Positions 53,906 through 62,122 of a DNA stretch of 64,000 bases are shown here, piece after piece. Positions within the stretch are counted from its first letter, which is position 1; each line of letters starts with the position of its first letter. The DNA is from Corynebacterium pelargi (GTDB taxonomy: Bacteria; Actinomycetota; Actinomycetes; Mycobacteriales; Mycobacteriaceae), in assembly GCF_014635485.1 (NCBI RefSeq), contig NZ_BMCX01000001.1:613634-677633 (forward strand). The letters are read 5' to 3'. The notes beneath the pieces are model-generated. The model saw only the letters and a program-made list of their open reading frames with translations. It was not told the DNA's origin and did no database searches. A program made the position numbers and the translations under genes.

Positions 53906-55228
53906 ATGAGTCAAGAAACCTTCCAACTCAAAAGGACACTCAAAACTAAAGCCCTGGTGCTTTTCGGCCTGGCCTACCTCACCCCCATGGTGGTGCTGTC
54001 GATCTTCGGGGTGATCTCGGTTGCGACCCACGGCGCTGCGCCGGCAGCCTACCTCGTGGCGATGATCGCCATGCTTTTTACCGCGCACTCCTATGGGCGC
54101 ATGGCAAAGGCCTATCCAGTCTCCGGCTCCGCGTACACCTATGTGCGAAAAACTATCCAACCGCACGCCGGCTTCATGGTGGGCTGGGCCGTGTTATTGG
54201 ATTACCTCTTCTTGCCCATGGTGATTTGGCTGATTGGCGCTTCCTACCTTGGAGCCCAATTCCCCGCCGTGCCTAAACCTGTGTGGATTTTGTTGTTCAT
54301 CGGCCTGACGTCGGTGCTCAATATCGTCGGCATCCAAGTGGCAGAGCGCGCCAATACCCTACTCATGGCGTTTCAAGGCCTGGTCATTTTCTTCTTTGCG
54401 CTGCTCAGCATCCGCTTCATCTTCCAAAGCGACGCCACTGGGTTTAATCTAGATCCCTTCATCAACGATCAGTCCGGGCCGGGCTTTGTCGTGGCCGGTG
54501 CCGCCATCGCTGCCTACTCATTCCTTGGCTTCGACGCGGTGACCACGCTGACGGAGGAAACCCTCGAACCTGAAAAGCGCATGCCTCGGGCAATTTTCCT
54601 GATCGCGCTTATCGGCGGGCTCATCTTCATCGCCCTGGCTTATTTAGCCCAGTTGGTTCACCCCGGTTATCAGTTCCAAGACCCCGACTCCGCTGCGATG
54701 GATTTGGCGCTGAAGATTGGTGGCACGGCATTTGGTGCGGTGTTCCTCGCCGGTTTGGTGCTGGCCCAATTCGCCTCCGGCATCGCTGCCCAGGCAAGCG
54801 CCTCGCGTTTGCTGTATGCCATGGGCCGCGATGGGGTGCTGCCGAAGAAAATATTCGGACGCCTTTCGCGTTTTTCCACCCCGGCGATCAACGTTGTGAT
54901 CTCTGGCGCTGTTGGCCTCATTGCGATCGTCATGAGCGTTTCTACTTCGACGTCGTTTGTAAACTTCGGCGGATTCGTCGCCTTCGCCTCGGTGAATCTC
55001 GGCGTGATCTTCTACTTCTTCCGCCAGCGCCAACAGGGTACCAAGCTCAACGTCTTTTCCTACGCCATCGCCCCCACCATCGGCGCTGTGGTCTGTATCG
55101 GGTTGCTCACTCAACTCGATGGGCACGCCAAAACCATCGGCGTGATCTGGTTAGGCATCGGCGTGGCTGTGCTCGCGGTAGTGACCAAGGGCTTTAAGCG
55201 GCAACCTCCAGAGATGAGCGAGGTATAA
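53906..55228 (+). CDS. APC-superfamily amino acid/amine permease (PuuP-like)
   Basis: 440 residues, about 12 helices. ALVLFGLAYLTPMVVLSIFGVI and AKAYPVSGSAYTYVRKTIQPHAGFMVGWAVLLDYLFLPM are APC signatures, and the wording of the second stretch resembles putrescine importers. It begins 25 bases after the nitrilase gene, so they are very likely one operon. The substrate is probably an amine or amino acid; which one is not shown by sequence. Confidence 0.88.
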   Translation: MSQETFQLKRTLKTKALVLFGLAYLTPMVVLSIFGVISVATHGAAPAAYLVAMIAMLFTAHSYGRMAKAYPVSGSAYTYVRKTIQPHAGFMVGWAVLLDYLFLPMVIWLIGASYLGAQFPAVPKPVWILLFIGLTSVLNIVGIQVAERANTLLMAFQGLVIFFFALLSIRFIFQSDATGFNLDPFINDQSGPGFVVAGAAIAAYSFLGFDAVTTLTEETLEPEKRMPRAIFLIALIGGLIFIALAYLAQLVHPGYQFQDPDSAAMDLALKIGGTAFGAVFLAGLVLAQFASGIAAQASASRLLYAMGRDGVLPKKIFGRLSRFSTPAINVVISGAVGLIAIVMSVSTSTSFVNFGGFVAFASVNLGVIFYFFRQRQQGTKLNVFSYAIAPTIGAVVCIGLLTQLDGHAKTIGVIWLGIGVAVLAVVTKGFKRQPPEMSEV

Positions 55229-55229
55229 C

Positions 55230-55265
55230 AAAGCTCCCGGTCGCTTTGACGATCCGGGAGCTTTT
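55230..55265. terminator. bidirectional terminator between the APC permease and BCCT genes
   Basis: An 11-base perfect stem (AAAGCTCCCGG with CCGGGAGCTTT) lies between convergent stops and is followed by T runs in both directions. Confidence 0.85.
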
Positions 55266-55276
55266 GAGGTGCTTAT

Positions 55277-57046
55277 CTAGTTTTGCTTGTCGACGTCACC
55301 GTGCACGCCGAGGTCGCCTTCAATCACCACATTGCCGGGGATGACGATATTGCCCTCAGCATCCTGCTCCAGTGCTACCACGGCGAGCTCATTGCCTTCT
55401 TCGTCGTAGCCTGGTGCCGGCATTGCCTCGTGTGCTTCCAGCTTCTCGGGGGTATCGGTCTTTTCCCAACGACGCGTCTTAATCGCACGTTCGGCCGCGG
55501 AGTCATCCATCATGCCCTTGACCAGCGAGTACATCATGATGAACTGCGTGATAAAGAAGGGGAAGGCCACGATGATCACGACTTCCTGGAGGGTCTTGAT
55601 ACCCACACCGGGAGAAATGATCAGCAAGGCGCCTGCTACTGCACCGATAGCGACAACCCACAGCACGCGGTACCAGGTGGGAGTGATGGCCTCTTCACCA
55701 GTGGCGAACATGTCGTTGATCATGCCGGCGGAATCCATTGAGGTGACGAAGAAGATGATCACCACAATCAATGCGAGCACACTCACGGCACCCGTCCACG
55801 GATACTGCTCAAGGAAGCCGAAGAGTGCGAAGGGCACGTCACCTTCTTCAACCACCGGCACTGAAAGCTTGCCGGGCTCGGCGAGCTCAATTTCCACGCC
55901 CGCACGGCCGAAGATGGCGAACCAAATCACCGAGAAGATTGCCGGCAGCGCCAAAACGCCACCGATGTATTCGCGCACGGTACGGCCGCGGGAGATGCGA
56001 GCGACAAACATGCCCACGAAAGGCGACCAACAGATCGTCCACGCCCAGTAGAACACCGTCCACTTGCCCTGCCAGCCCGGGTTATCACCGAAGGAGTCGG
56101 TCCAGAACATAATCTCTGGCAATTGATCGGCATAGATACCGAAGGACTCAGCGGCAAAGCGCAAGAGCGTCAAGGTTGGGCCTGCGATCAGGACGAAGAT
56201 CATGAGCAGCACAGCCAGGCCAATGTTGACATTCGACAAGGTCTTAATGCCACGGTCCAAACCAACAGCGACCGAAACACAGGCCACACCAGTGATAATC
56301 ACGATGATCATCAACTGAGCCCAGCTCACCACGGGCACGTCCCACAGCATGTTCAGGCCGGCATTGATCTGCAGCACACCCAAACCAACCGAGACTGCGA
56401 TACCGAAGGTCGTGGCGATGATAGCCAGGACGTCGATAAGCTTGCCTGGAACGTCATAGATTTTCGAACCCAGAATCGGGGCAAACACCGAGCTCACACG
56501 CGGTGGCAGCTTGCGCTTGTAGATGAAGTAACCAAGCGCAAGGCCCGGCAAGGCCAGAATGGCCCACATGTGAATGCCGAAGTGATAGAAGGTGTAGGCG
56601 AAGGCCTCGCGAATCGCCGCTTCGCTCATCGGATCAGCGTCTTGACGCGGCACATTCACCGCGTGGTTCAAAGGCTCTGCAACACCCCAGAACATCAACA
56701 CAGCGCCCACGCCGCCGGCGAAGAGCATGGAAAACCACGCCGGCAAGCTGTACTCGGGCTCGCCATCGTCATCGCCGAGGCGCAGGCGGCCATAGCGAGA
56801 AACGAACACGGCGATCAAGAAGATGAAGATGACGCTCACACCGGAGATATAAAGCCAGCCGGTGGTGCGCATCAGGCCCTGGGCCACCGTGCTGAATGCA
56901 TCGCGGGCGGTGGTGCCGAGCAGGATCGTCAGCAAGACGAAGACGACAATAAAACCCAAAGAAGCAAAGAAGATGAAGGGATCAGACTTCACTCCCCTAC
57001 GCTTCTCCGGCTGGCGCACACCAGCCGTATCACTGTTTTCAGACAA
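55277..57046 (-). CDS. BCCT-family carrier with acidic C-terminal tail
   Basis: 589 residues from TTG 57046; a TTG at 57055 would add three. Twelve helices, with the BCCT signature WAWTICWSPFVGMFVARISRGRTVREY. The substrate-site glycines read AGGVGAVLMFWG rather than the GMGIG of BetP, and the conserved HWGxHxW is HFGIHMW. Both changes suggest a substrate other than glycine betaine. Corynebacterial relatives include EctP and LcoP. The long acidic C-terminus is typical of these carriers, where it helps sense osmotic stress in BetP. Confidence 0.87.
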   Translation of the reverse strand: MSENSDTAGVRQPEKRRGVKSDPFIFFASLGFIVVFVLLTILLGTTARDAFSTVAQGLMRTTGWLYISGVSVIFIFLIAVFVSRYGRLRLGDDDGEPEYSLPAWFSMLFAGGVGAVLMFWGVAEPLNHAVNVPRQDADPMSEAAIREAFAYTFYHFGIHMWAILALPGLALGYFIYKRKLPPRVSSVFAPILGSKIYDVPGKLIDVLAIIATTFGIAVSVGLGVLQINAGLNMLWDVPVVSWAQLMIIVIITGVACVSVAVGLDRGIKTLSNVNIGLAVLLMIFVLIAGPTLTLLRFAAESFGIYADQLPEIMFWTDSFGDNPGWQGKWTVFYWAWTICWSPFVGMFVARISRGRTVREYIGGVLALPAIFSVIWFAIFGRAGVEIELAEPGKLSVPVVEEGDVPFALFGFLEQYPWTGAVSVLALIVVIIFFVTSMDSAGMINDMFATGEEAITPTWYRVLWVVAIGAVAGALLIISPGVGIKTLQEVVIIVAFPFFITQFIMMYSLVKGMMDDSAAERAIKTRRWEKTDTPEKLEAHEAMPAPGYDEEGNELAVVALEQDAEGNIVIPGNVVIEGDLGVHGDVDKQN

Positions 57047-57055
57047 AATAATCAA

Positions 57056-57397
57056 CTCAATGGTTAAAGCGGTCGGTTACGGTTGCTAAAGATTACGCCA
57101 AAACGTTCATCATTTCTTATTGAACCCCCGGATGCGCACCCCATCGATACACCAGGTATGCGCGTTATTTTTGGCTGCAGAAGGACTTTGTGGGGTGGTT
57201 GGATGGGCGGGGGTTCGGGGCGGGTTGGCGAAGCGTTGGCGGCGCGTTCGGGGCGGGACGGTGGCGGGCTGGCGGTGGGTTGGCGGTGCGTTCGGGGCGG
57301 GACGGTGGCGGGCTGGCGGCGCGAAAATACCTCCATCTGAGGCACCCCCTTCGACCGTTTTTCGCTGCTCGGAAGGCGAAGGGATATCCTCAAACCC
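57056..57397. other. divergent promoter region with GC-rich direct repeats
   Basis: No supported gene between BCCT and the peptide-type ABC importer. It holds two perfect 32-base direct repeats (57244-57275 and 57288-57319), with strong G over C skew on the plus strand. Both promoters must lie here. Confidence 0.5.
57244..57319 (+). repeat. two perfect 32-base direct repeats, period 44
   Basis: 57244-57275 and 57288-57319 are identical, separated by 12 bases, beginning GCGTTCGGGGCGGGACGG. A partial third copy precedes them. They lie between two divergent transporter genes and not in a supported gene. Confidence 0.85.
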
Positions 57398-58915
57398 ATG
57401 CCTCAACTCCGCACAGCCGCCGCGGCACTGGCGCTGACCTGCGGAATCGCAGCCTGCAGCGCCGGCGAAACCGCTACCCAGACCAGTCAATACAGCGCCG
57501 ATGCCCCCGGCACCGTTGTCATTGGGCTCAGTACCGCACCCGCCTCCCTCGATTTCACCACCACCGCCGGTGCCGCTATCCCTCAAGCGCTCATGGGCAA
57601 CGTCTACGAAGGCCTCGTTCGCATCACGCAGACCGGTCGCATTGAAGCGGCGCTCGCACAGCGGTGGGAAGTTTCCGATGATGGACAGATCTACACCTTC
57701 CACCTTCGCAAAGGCGTGACCTTTTCAAATGGCGAGGCTTTCGACGCCAACACCGCCAAATTTTCCATCGACAGGGTGCAATCCGACGCGTGGAGCAATG
57801 GACTGAAGTCGAAGATGGATGTGGTGCAGTCGACGCGAGTGATCGACAGCCACACGCTTGAAGTCAGGCTTGCACACCGTTCGAATGACTGGTTGTGGAA
57901 CATGGGCACCCTTGTGGGCGCGATGATGCACCCCGGGGGCGTCGACAAGCTTGAAAGCGAACCCATCGGCACAGGCCCCTATCAAGTTGAACGTTGGGCT
58001 GTCGGCGAGTCGCTCGCATTGAAGGCGCGGGCGGATTACTGGGGCGAACGCCCGGCCAACGAGCGCGCCGTGTTGCGCTATTTCGGCGATGCCAATGCGC
58101 TTAGCAATGCGGTGCGCACGCACGATGTCAATGCTGTGGTGGGATTGCAGTCGCCAGAGCTTCTCGACGCCATCCGCGCGGACGAATCGCTAAGCGTGGA
58201 AGTCGGCACGACCAACGGCGAAGTGCTGCTAAGCATGAACAATCAGCGCGCCCCCTTTGACGATGTGCGCGTGCGCCAGGCGGTGATGTACGGGATTGAT
58301 CGCCAGGCTGTCATCGACACGACGTGGGAAGGCTATGGGGTCGATACCGGTGGCGTGCCCGCTGCACCCACCGATCCTTGGTATTTCGAATCAAAGCGCT
58401 TCCCCTACGACCCCCAGCGAGCGCACGCATTGATGAAAGAGGCGGACGCCATCGGCACCAGCATCACCATTTCCGTGCCATCGCTGCCTTATGCCCAAAG
58501 CGCATCCGAGCTGTTGTACTCCCAACTAAGCGACATCGGCTTCGACGTCCACATCGAATCAGTGGAGTTTCCCGCCGTATGGCTCTCGCAGGTCTACAAG
58601 GGCAAAGACTACGACCTATCACTGGTCGCCCACGTTGAAGCGCGCGACATTCCCACCATGTTCGGCACCGCCGAGTACTACCTCGGATTTGACGACGCAG
58701 AAGTACAACGCCTGCTCAACCAAGCAGACACCGCCCCCGAATCCGACTATGTGCCCACGATGCGCCAAGCAATTGAACGCATCGTCGACCAAGCAGGCGC
58801 CGACACCTTATACAACCTGCCCAGCATCATCGTGACCAAAGACGTCACCGGCATCCCCGTCAATGCGGTCGGTGACGGACTCGAACTCGCCCAAGTACGC
58901 AAGGAGCATCAATGA
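57398..58915 (+). CDS. peptide/nickel-type ABC transporter substrate-binding lipoprotein
   Basis: 505 residues. Signal LRTAAAALALTCGIAAC gives a lipobox IAAC. SBP_bac_5 features: NVYEGLVRITQTGRIEAALAQRWEVSDDGQIYTFHLRKGVTFSNGEAF, GTGPYQVERW, RQAVMYGIDRQAVI. It should capture oligopeptides, nickel chelates or similar at the surface. The stop overlaps the ATG of the permease gene (ATGA), starting a four-gene coupled operon. Confidence 0.92.
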   Translation: MPQLRTAAAALALTCGIAACSAGETATQTSQYSADAPGTVVIGLSTAPASLDFTTTAGAAIPQALMGNVYEGLVRITQTGRIEAALAQRWEVSDDGQIYTFHLRKGVTFSNGEAFDANTAKFSIDRVQSDAWSNGLKSKMDVVQSTRVIDSHTLEVRLAHRSNDWLWNMGTLVGAMMHPGGVDKLESEPIGTGPYQVERWAVGESLALKARADYWGERPANERAVLRYFGDANALSNAVRTHDVNAVVGLQSPELLDAIRADESLSVEVGTTNGEVLLSMNNQRAPFDDVRVRQAVMYGIDRQAVIDTTWEGYGVDTGGVPAAPTDPWYFESKRFPYDPQRAHALMKEADAIGTSITISVPSLPYAQSASELLYSQLSDIGFDVHIESVEFPAVWLSQVYKGKDYDLSLVAHVEARDIPTMFGTAEYYLGFDDAEVQRLLNQADTAPESDYVPTMRQAIERIVDQAGADTLYNLPSIIVTKDVTGIPVNAVGDGLELAQVRKEHQ

Positions 58916-59865
58916 AACTCCGCGCCGTGGCAAGACACCTCCTGCGCTACGCCATCACCCTGGTCCTGGCCAGCGTGCTCATTTTCCTCGCGCTTCGCAT
59001 CATCCCCGGCAACCCCGCAGAAATCGCACTTGGCGTCACCGCGACCGAAGAAAGCGTGGCCAAACTCGAAGCCGACATGGGGCTCGACCAGCCCGCCTGG
59101 CAGCAATACCTGCAGTGGGTCACGGGGATGCTCCAAGGAAACTTCGGCCAATCAATCGTGTCTGGCGCCGATATTTCATCGATGGTGGTCGACAGGCTCC
59201 AAGTCAGCCTGATCCTCGTCACGATCGCCATGGTGCTCGCCCTCCTCATCGCCGTGCCGATGGGGATGTGGGCCGCACAGCGGAGCGCTCGCATTGACGG
59301 CGTGCTCGTCAGCGCGCTCAGTCAAATCGGCATCGCCATACCCAGTTTCCTCACAGGCATCCTGCTCATCGCCCTATTTTCCGTCCACCTCGGCTGGTTG
59401 CCACCCAACGGCTGGGTAGTGCCCCGCGAACATCCCGGCGCCTTTATCGCTCGCATCATCCTGCCCTGCGTGGCCCTTGGCCTGGTGCAAGCCGCGATCA
59501 TGACCCGCTACGTGCGCACAGCAATCCTCGACATCCTCCACAACGACTACATGCGCACAGCCCGCGCCATCGGCTTAAGCCCCGTGCAAGCACTCTTCCG
59601 CCACGGCCTGCGCAACGCCGCGCTCCCCGTCCTGACCGTCGCCGGCATGCAACTAACCTCGCTGCTGATCGGCGCGGTCGTGATTGAGAAAGTGTTCGCC
59701 ATCCCAGGGCTCGGCTCAATGCTGCTGCAAGCAGTAAGCAATCGCGACCTCCCGACGGTGCAAACCACCGTCATGATGCTCGTCATCCTCACCATCTGCG
59801 TGAATGCGCTTGTCGACGTCACCTACGCCCTCGTAGACCCACGCACCAAAAGGAGCAACCGATGA
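58912..59865 (+). CDS. ABC transporter permease, DppB/NikB type
   Basis: 317 residues, six helices. LRIIPGNPAEIALG near the N-terminus and the EAA loop MRTARAIGLSPVQALFRHGLRNAALPVLTVAG are DppB hallmarks. Overlaps both neighbours by 4 bases. Confidence 0.92.
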   Translation: MKLRAVARHLLRYAITLVLASVLIFLALRIIPGNPAEIALGVTATEESVAKLEADMGLDQPAWQQYLQWVTGMLQGNFGQSIVSGADISSMVVDRLQVSLILVTIAMVLALLIAVPMGMWAAQRSARIDGVLVSALSQIGIAIPSFLTGILLIALFSVHLGWLPPNGWVVPREHPGAFIARIILPCVALGLVQAAIMTRYVRTAILDILHNDYMRTARAIGLSPVQALFRHGLRNAALPVLTVAGMQLTSLLIGAVVIEKVFAIPGLGSMLLQAVSNRDLPTVQTTVMMLVILTICVNALVDVTYALVDPRTKRSNR

Positions 59866-60686
59866 AAAGCCTCAACGCCACCGGCAAGGCCGGTCTCTTC
59901 GTCATTGCGTGCGTCTTGGCCGTAGCAATCGTGTCACTCTTCTGGACCCCCTACGACCCACTCCACGCTATGCCGAACGCACGCCTTGAAGGGTCTAGCG
60001 CACAGCATTGGATGGGAACGGATCGATATGGTCGCGACGTCCTTTCTCAAATCATGGTCGGTTCGAGAATTTCATTGCTCGTAGGCATGGTCGCCGTAGC
60101 CGTCGCAGCGATCCTTGGCGTTCCGCTTGGCATCGCTGCTGGCATGAACCGCGGAGTCTGGGATGCGTTAATCATGCGTCTATCTGATGTGCTGCTCGCC
60201 TTCCCCGCCTTGCTGATGGCTATCGTTGCCACAGCAATGTTCGGCTCCAGTACCACCACTGCCATGGTGGCAATCGGCATTGCGAGCGTTCCAGCGTTCG
60301 CGCGAGTGACCAGAGCATCGACCATGCGCGTTATGGCGCAAGACTTCATCTTGGCCGCCAAAGACGCCCAGCGTGGCACGTTCTACATCGCAATCCGCCA
60401 TGTCCTGCCGAATATCCTTGGCGTGGCCATTGTCCAGGCTTCAATCGCGTTCGCCCTGGCGATCCTGGCTGAAGCTGGTTTGAGTTTCTTGGGCCTTGGT
60501 ACGCCTCCACCTGAACCTTCATGGGGACGCATGCTCCAAAGCGCACAATCTTCCCTCTCCTCCGCCCCCTGGTTAGCGATCTGGCCTGGCGCTGCCATCG
60601 CCGTGACCGTCCTCGGCTTCAATTTGTTCGGTGATGGTCTGCGGGATCAGGTCGATCCTCGACACGAAACGAGCGTGCGCGCATGA
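59862..60686 (+). CDS. ABC transporter permease, DppC/NikC type
   Basis: 274 residues, about six helices. HWMGTDRYGRDVLSQIMVGSRISLLVG and ILAEAGLSFLGLGTPPPEPSWGRML are DppC hallmarks. Overlaps both neighbours by 4 bases, so the two permeases should be made in equal amounts. Confidence 0.92.
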   Translation: MKSLNATGKAGLFVIACVLAVAIVSLFWTPYDPLHAMPNARLEGSSAQHWMGTDRYGRDVLSQIMVGSRISLLVGMVAVAVAAILGVPLGIAAGMNRGVWDALIMRLSDVLLAFPALLMAIVATAMFGSSTTTAMVAIGIASVPAFARVTRASTMRVMAQDFILAAKDAQRGTFYIAIRHVLPNILGVAIVQASIAFALAILAEAGLSFLGLGTPPPEPSWGRMLQSAQSSLSSAPWLAIWPGAAIAVTVLGFNLFGDGLRDQVDPRHETSVRA

Positions 60687-62122
60687 AGCTTCTCGACGTT
60701 CAAGGCTTGTCAATTGCAGACATCGTTAAAGACATAAGTTTCGTCGTAAAGCCTGGTGAACGCGTTGGCATCATCGGCGAGTCCGGTTCCGGGAAAACCT
60801 TAACTGCGCTGGCAATCATGCGCCTCTTGGATCCGGATGGGGGCAGAATTTCGCTCGACGGCATCGATCTGACCGCCTTGAAGGAACCCGAGCTATGTCG
60901 AGTGCGTGGGAAAGACGTGGCGATGGTGTTCCAGGAGCCGATGACGGCGTTGGATCCGCTCATGCGGGTTGGAAGCCAGATTCGCGAAGCTGCGAGGGTG
61001 CACCAACGGCTCAGTCGCAAGGCGGCGAACGCACGAGTTGAACAAGCGCTCAAAGAAGTTGAACTCGACGTCTCTGTTGCAGATCGGTTTCCTCACGAGC
61101 TTTCCGGTGGTCAACGCCAAAGAATCCTGATTGCCATGGCGCTGATCAATAATCCCCGCCTGCTGATCTGTGACGAGCCCACGACCGCGCTCGATGTCAC
61201 CGCGCAAAAGGCCGTGGTGGAGCTGATCCTGCGCCTCGCTCAAAACCGCGGCCTGCTTTTCATCTCGCACGACCTCGGCCTGATCGCCAATACCTGCGAA
61301 AAAATCCTGGTGATGCGCAACGGTGAAATCGTCGAACGCGGAACCACCCAGGAGATCCTTCACAATCCGCAACACGACTACACAAAGATGCTGATCGACG
61401 CCTCCACGTTGCAGTCGGCGCGACCTGCTCGTTACCAAGACGCGATCGTCTCTGTCGGTGGAGTACATCGTCAATTCGGGCGTTCAACTGTGGTTCGCGA
61501 CGTTTCGCTGGAAGTACGCCGTGGTCAGAGACTTGGCATCGTCGGCGGATCTGGCTCTGGCAAGACCACCCTTTTAAGAATGATCGGCGGATTGTTAGAG
61601 CCGACATCGGGCTCGCTGCGCGTTGATGGAAGCACCCGGACAGTGTTCCAGGACCCGATGAGCTCGCTTGACCCGAAGATGACCATCGCACAGATTTTGG
61701 CGGAGTCTGCACCCGACGCTAGCACCGGCGACATGCAGGAAGCCCTCGCCGAGGTAGGCATCGAACCGCACGCCTTGACGAAGTTCCCGCACCAGTTTTC
61801 TGGTGGACAACGTCAGCGCATTTCCATTGCGCGCGCAGTGATGGGGCGACCCGACATCCTCCTGGCCGATGAGCCCGTTTCGGCGTTGGATGTGTCAGTG
61901 CGCGCGAAGGTGTTAGCCCTGCTGGACCGTTTGGTTGAGAATCATCACCTGACCATGGTGTTTGTCTCGCACGACTTATCGGTAGTGCGCGCTGTGTGCG
62001 ATAGCGTCGCTGTCATGCATGAGGGTCGCATAGTGGAATATGGGCCGACTGAAGACATTTTTCAGCAGCCAACTCACCCTTATACCGAGCAGCTTCTTCA
62101 GGCGATTCCCCGGCTGGACTAG
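60683..62122 (+). CDS. ABC transporter ATPase, DppD-DppF fusion
   Basis: 479 residues containing two complete ATPase domains. First: Walker A GESGSGKT, signature ELSGGQRQR, Walker B LLICDEPTTALD. Second: GGSGSGKTT, QFSGGQRQR, LLADEPVSALD. A single chain replaces the usual DppD and DppF pair. It drives the importer encoded just upstream. The stop codon overlaps that of the HNH gene on the other strand (CTAG). Confidence 0.93.
   Translation: MKLLDVQGLSIADIVKDISFVVKPGERVGIIGESGSGKTLTALAIMRLLDPDGGRISLDGIDLTALKEPELCRVRGKDVAMVFQEPMTALDPLMRVGSQIREAARVHQRLSRKAANARVEQALKEVELDVSVADRFPHELSGGQRQRILIAMALINNPRLLICDEPTTALDVTAQKAVVELILRLAQNRGLLFISHDLGLIANTCEKILVMRNGEIVERGTTQEILHNPQHDYTKMLIDASTLQSARPARYQDAIVSVGGVHRQFGRSTVVRDVSLEVRRGQRLGIVGGSGSGKTTLLRMIGGLLEPTSGSLRVDGSTRTVFQDPMSSLDPKMTIAQILAESAPDASTGDMQEALAEVGIEPHALTKFPHQFSGGQRQRISIARAVMGRPDILLADEPVSALDVSVRAKVLALLDRLVENHHLTMVFVSHDLSVVRAVCDSVAVMHEGRIVEYGPTEDIFQQPTHPYTEQLLQAIPRLD

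Larger units (their letters stand above)
29176..59297. repeat. dispersed motif TCAATGCGAGC, often within the palindrome GCGAGCGCTCGC
   Basis: Exact 11-base cores: plus strand 29177, 33269, 38923, 48957, 55768; reverse (GCTCGCATTGA) 36123, 45636, 58012, 59287. Six of these extend to TTCAATGCGAGC. Further looser copies occur near 50107, 51110, 53547, 57632 and 60281. Four of the nine lie between genes. Confidence 0.75.
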
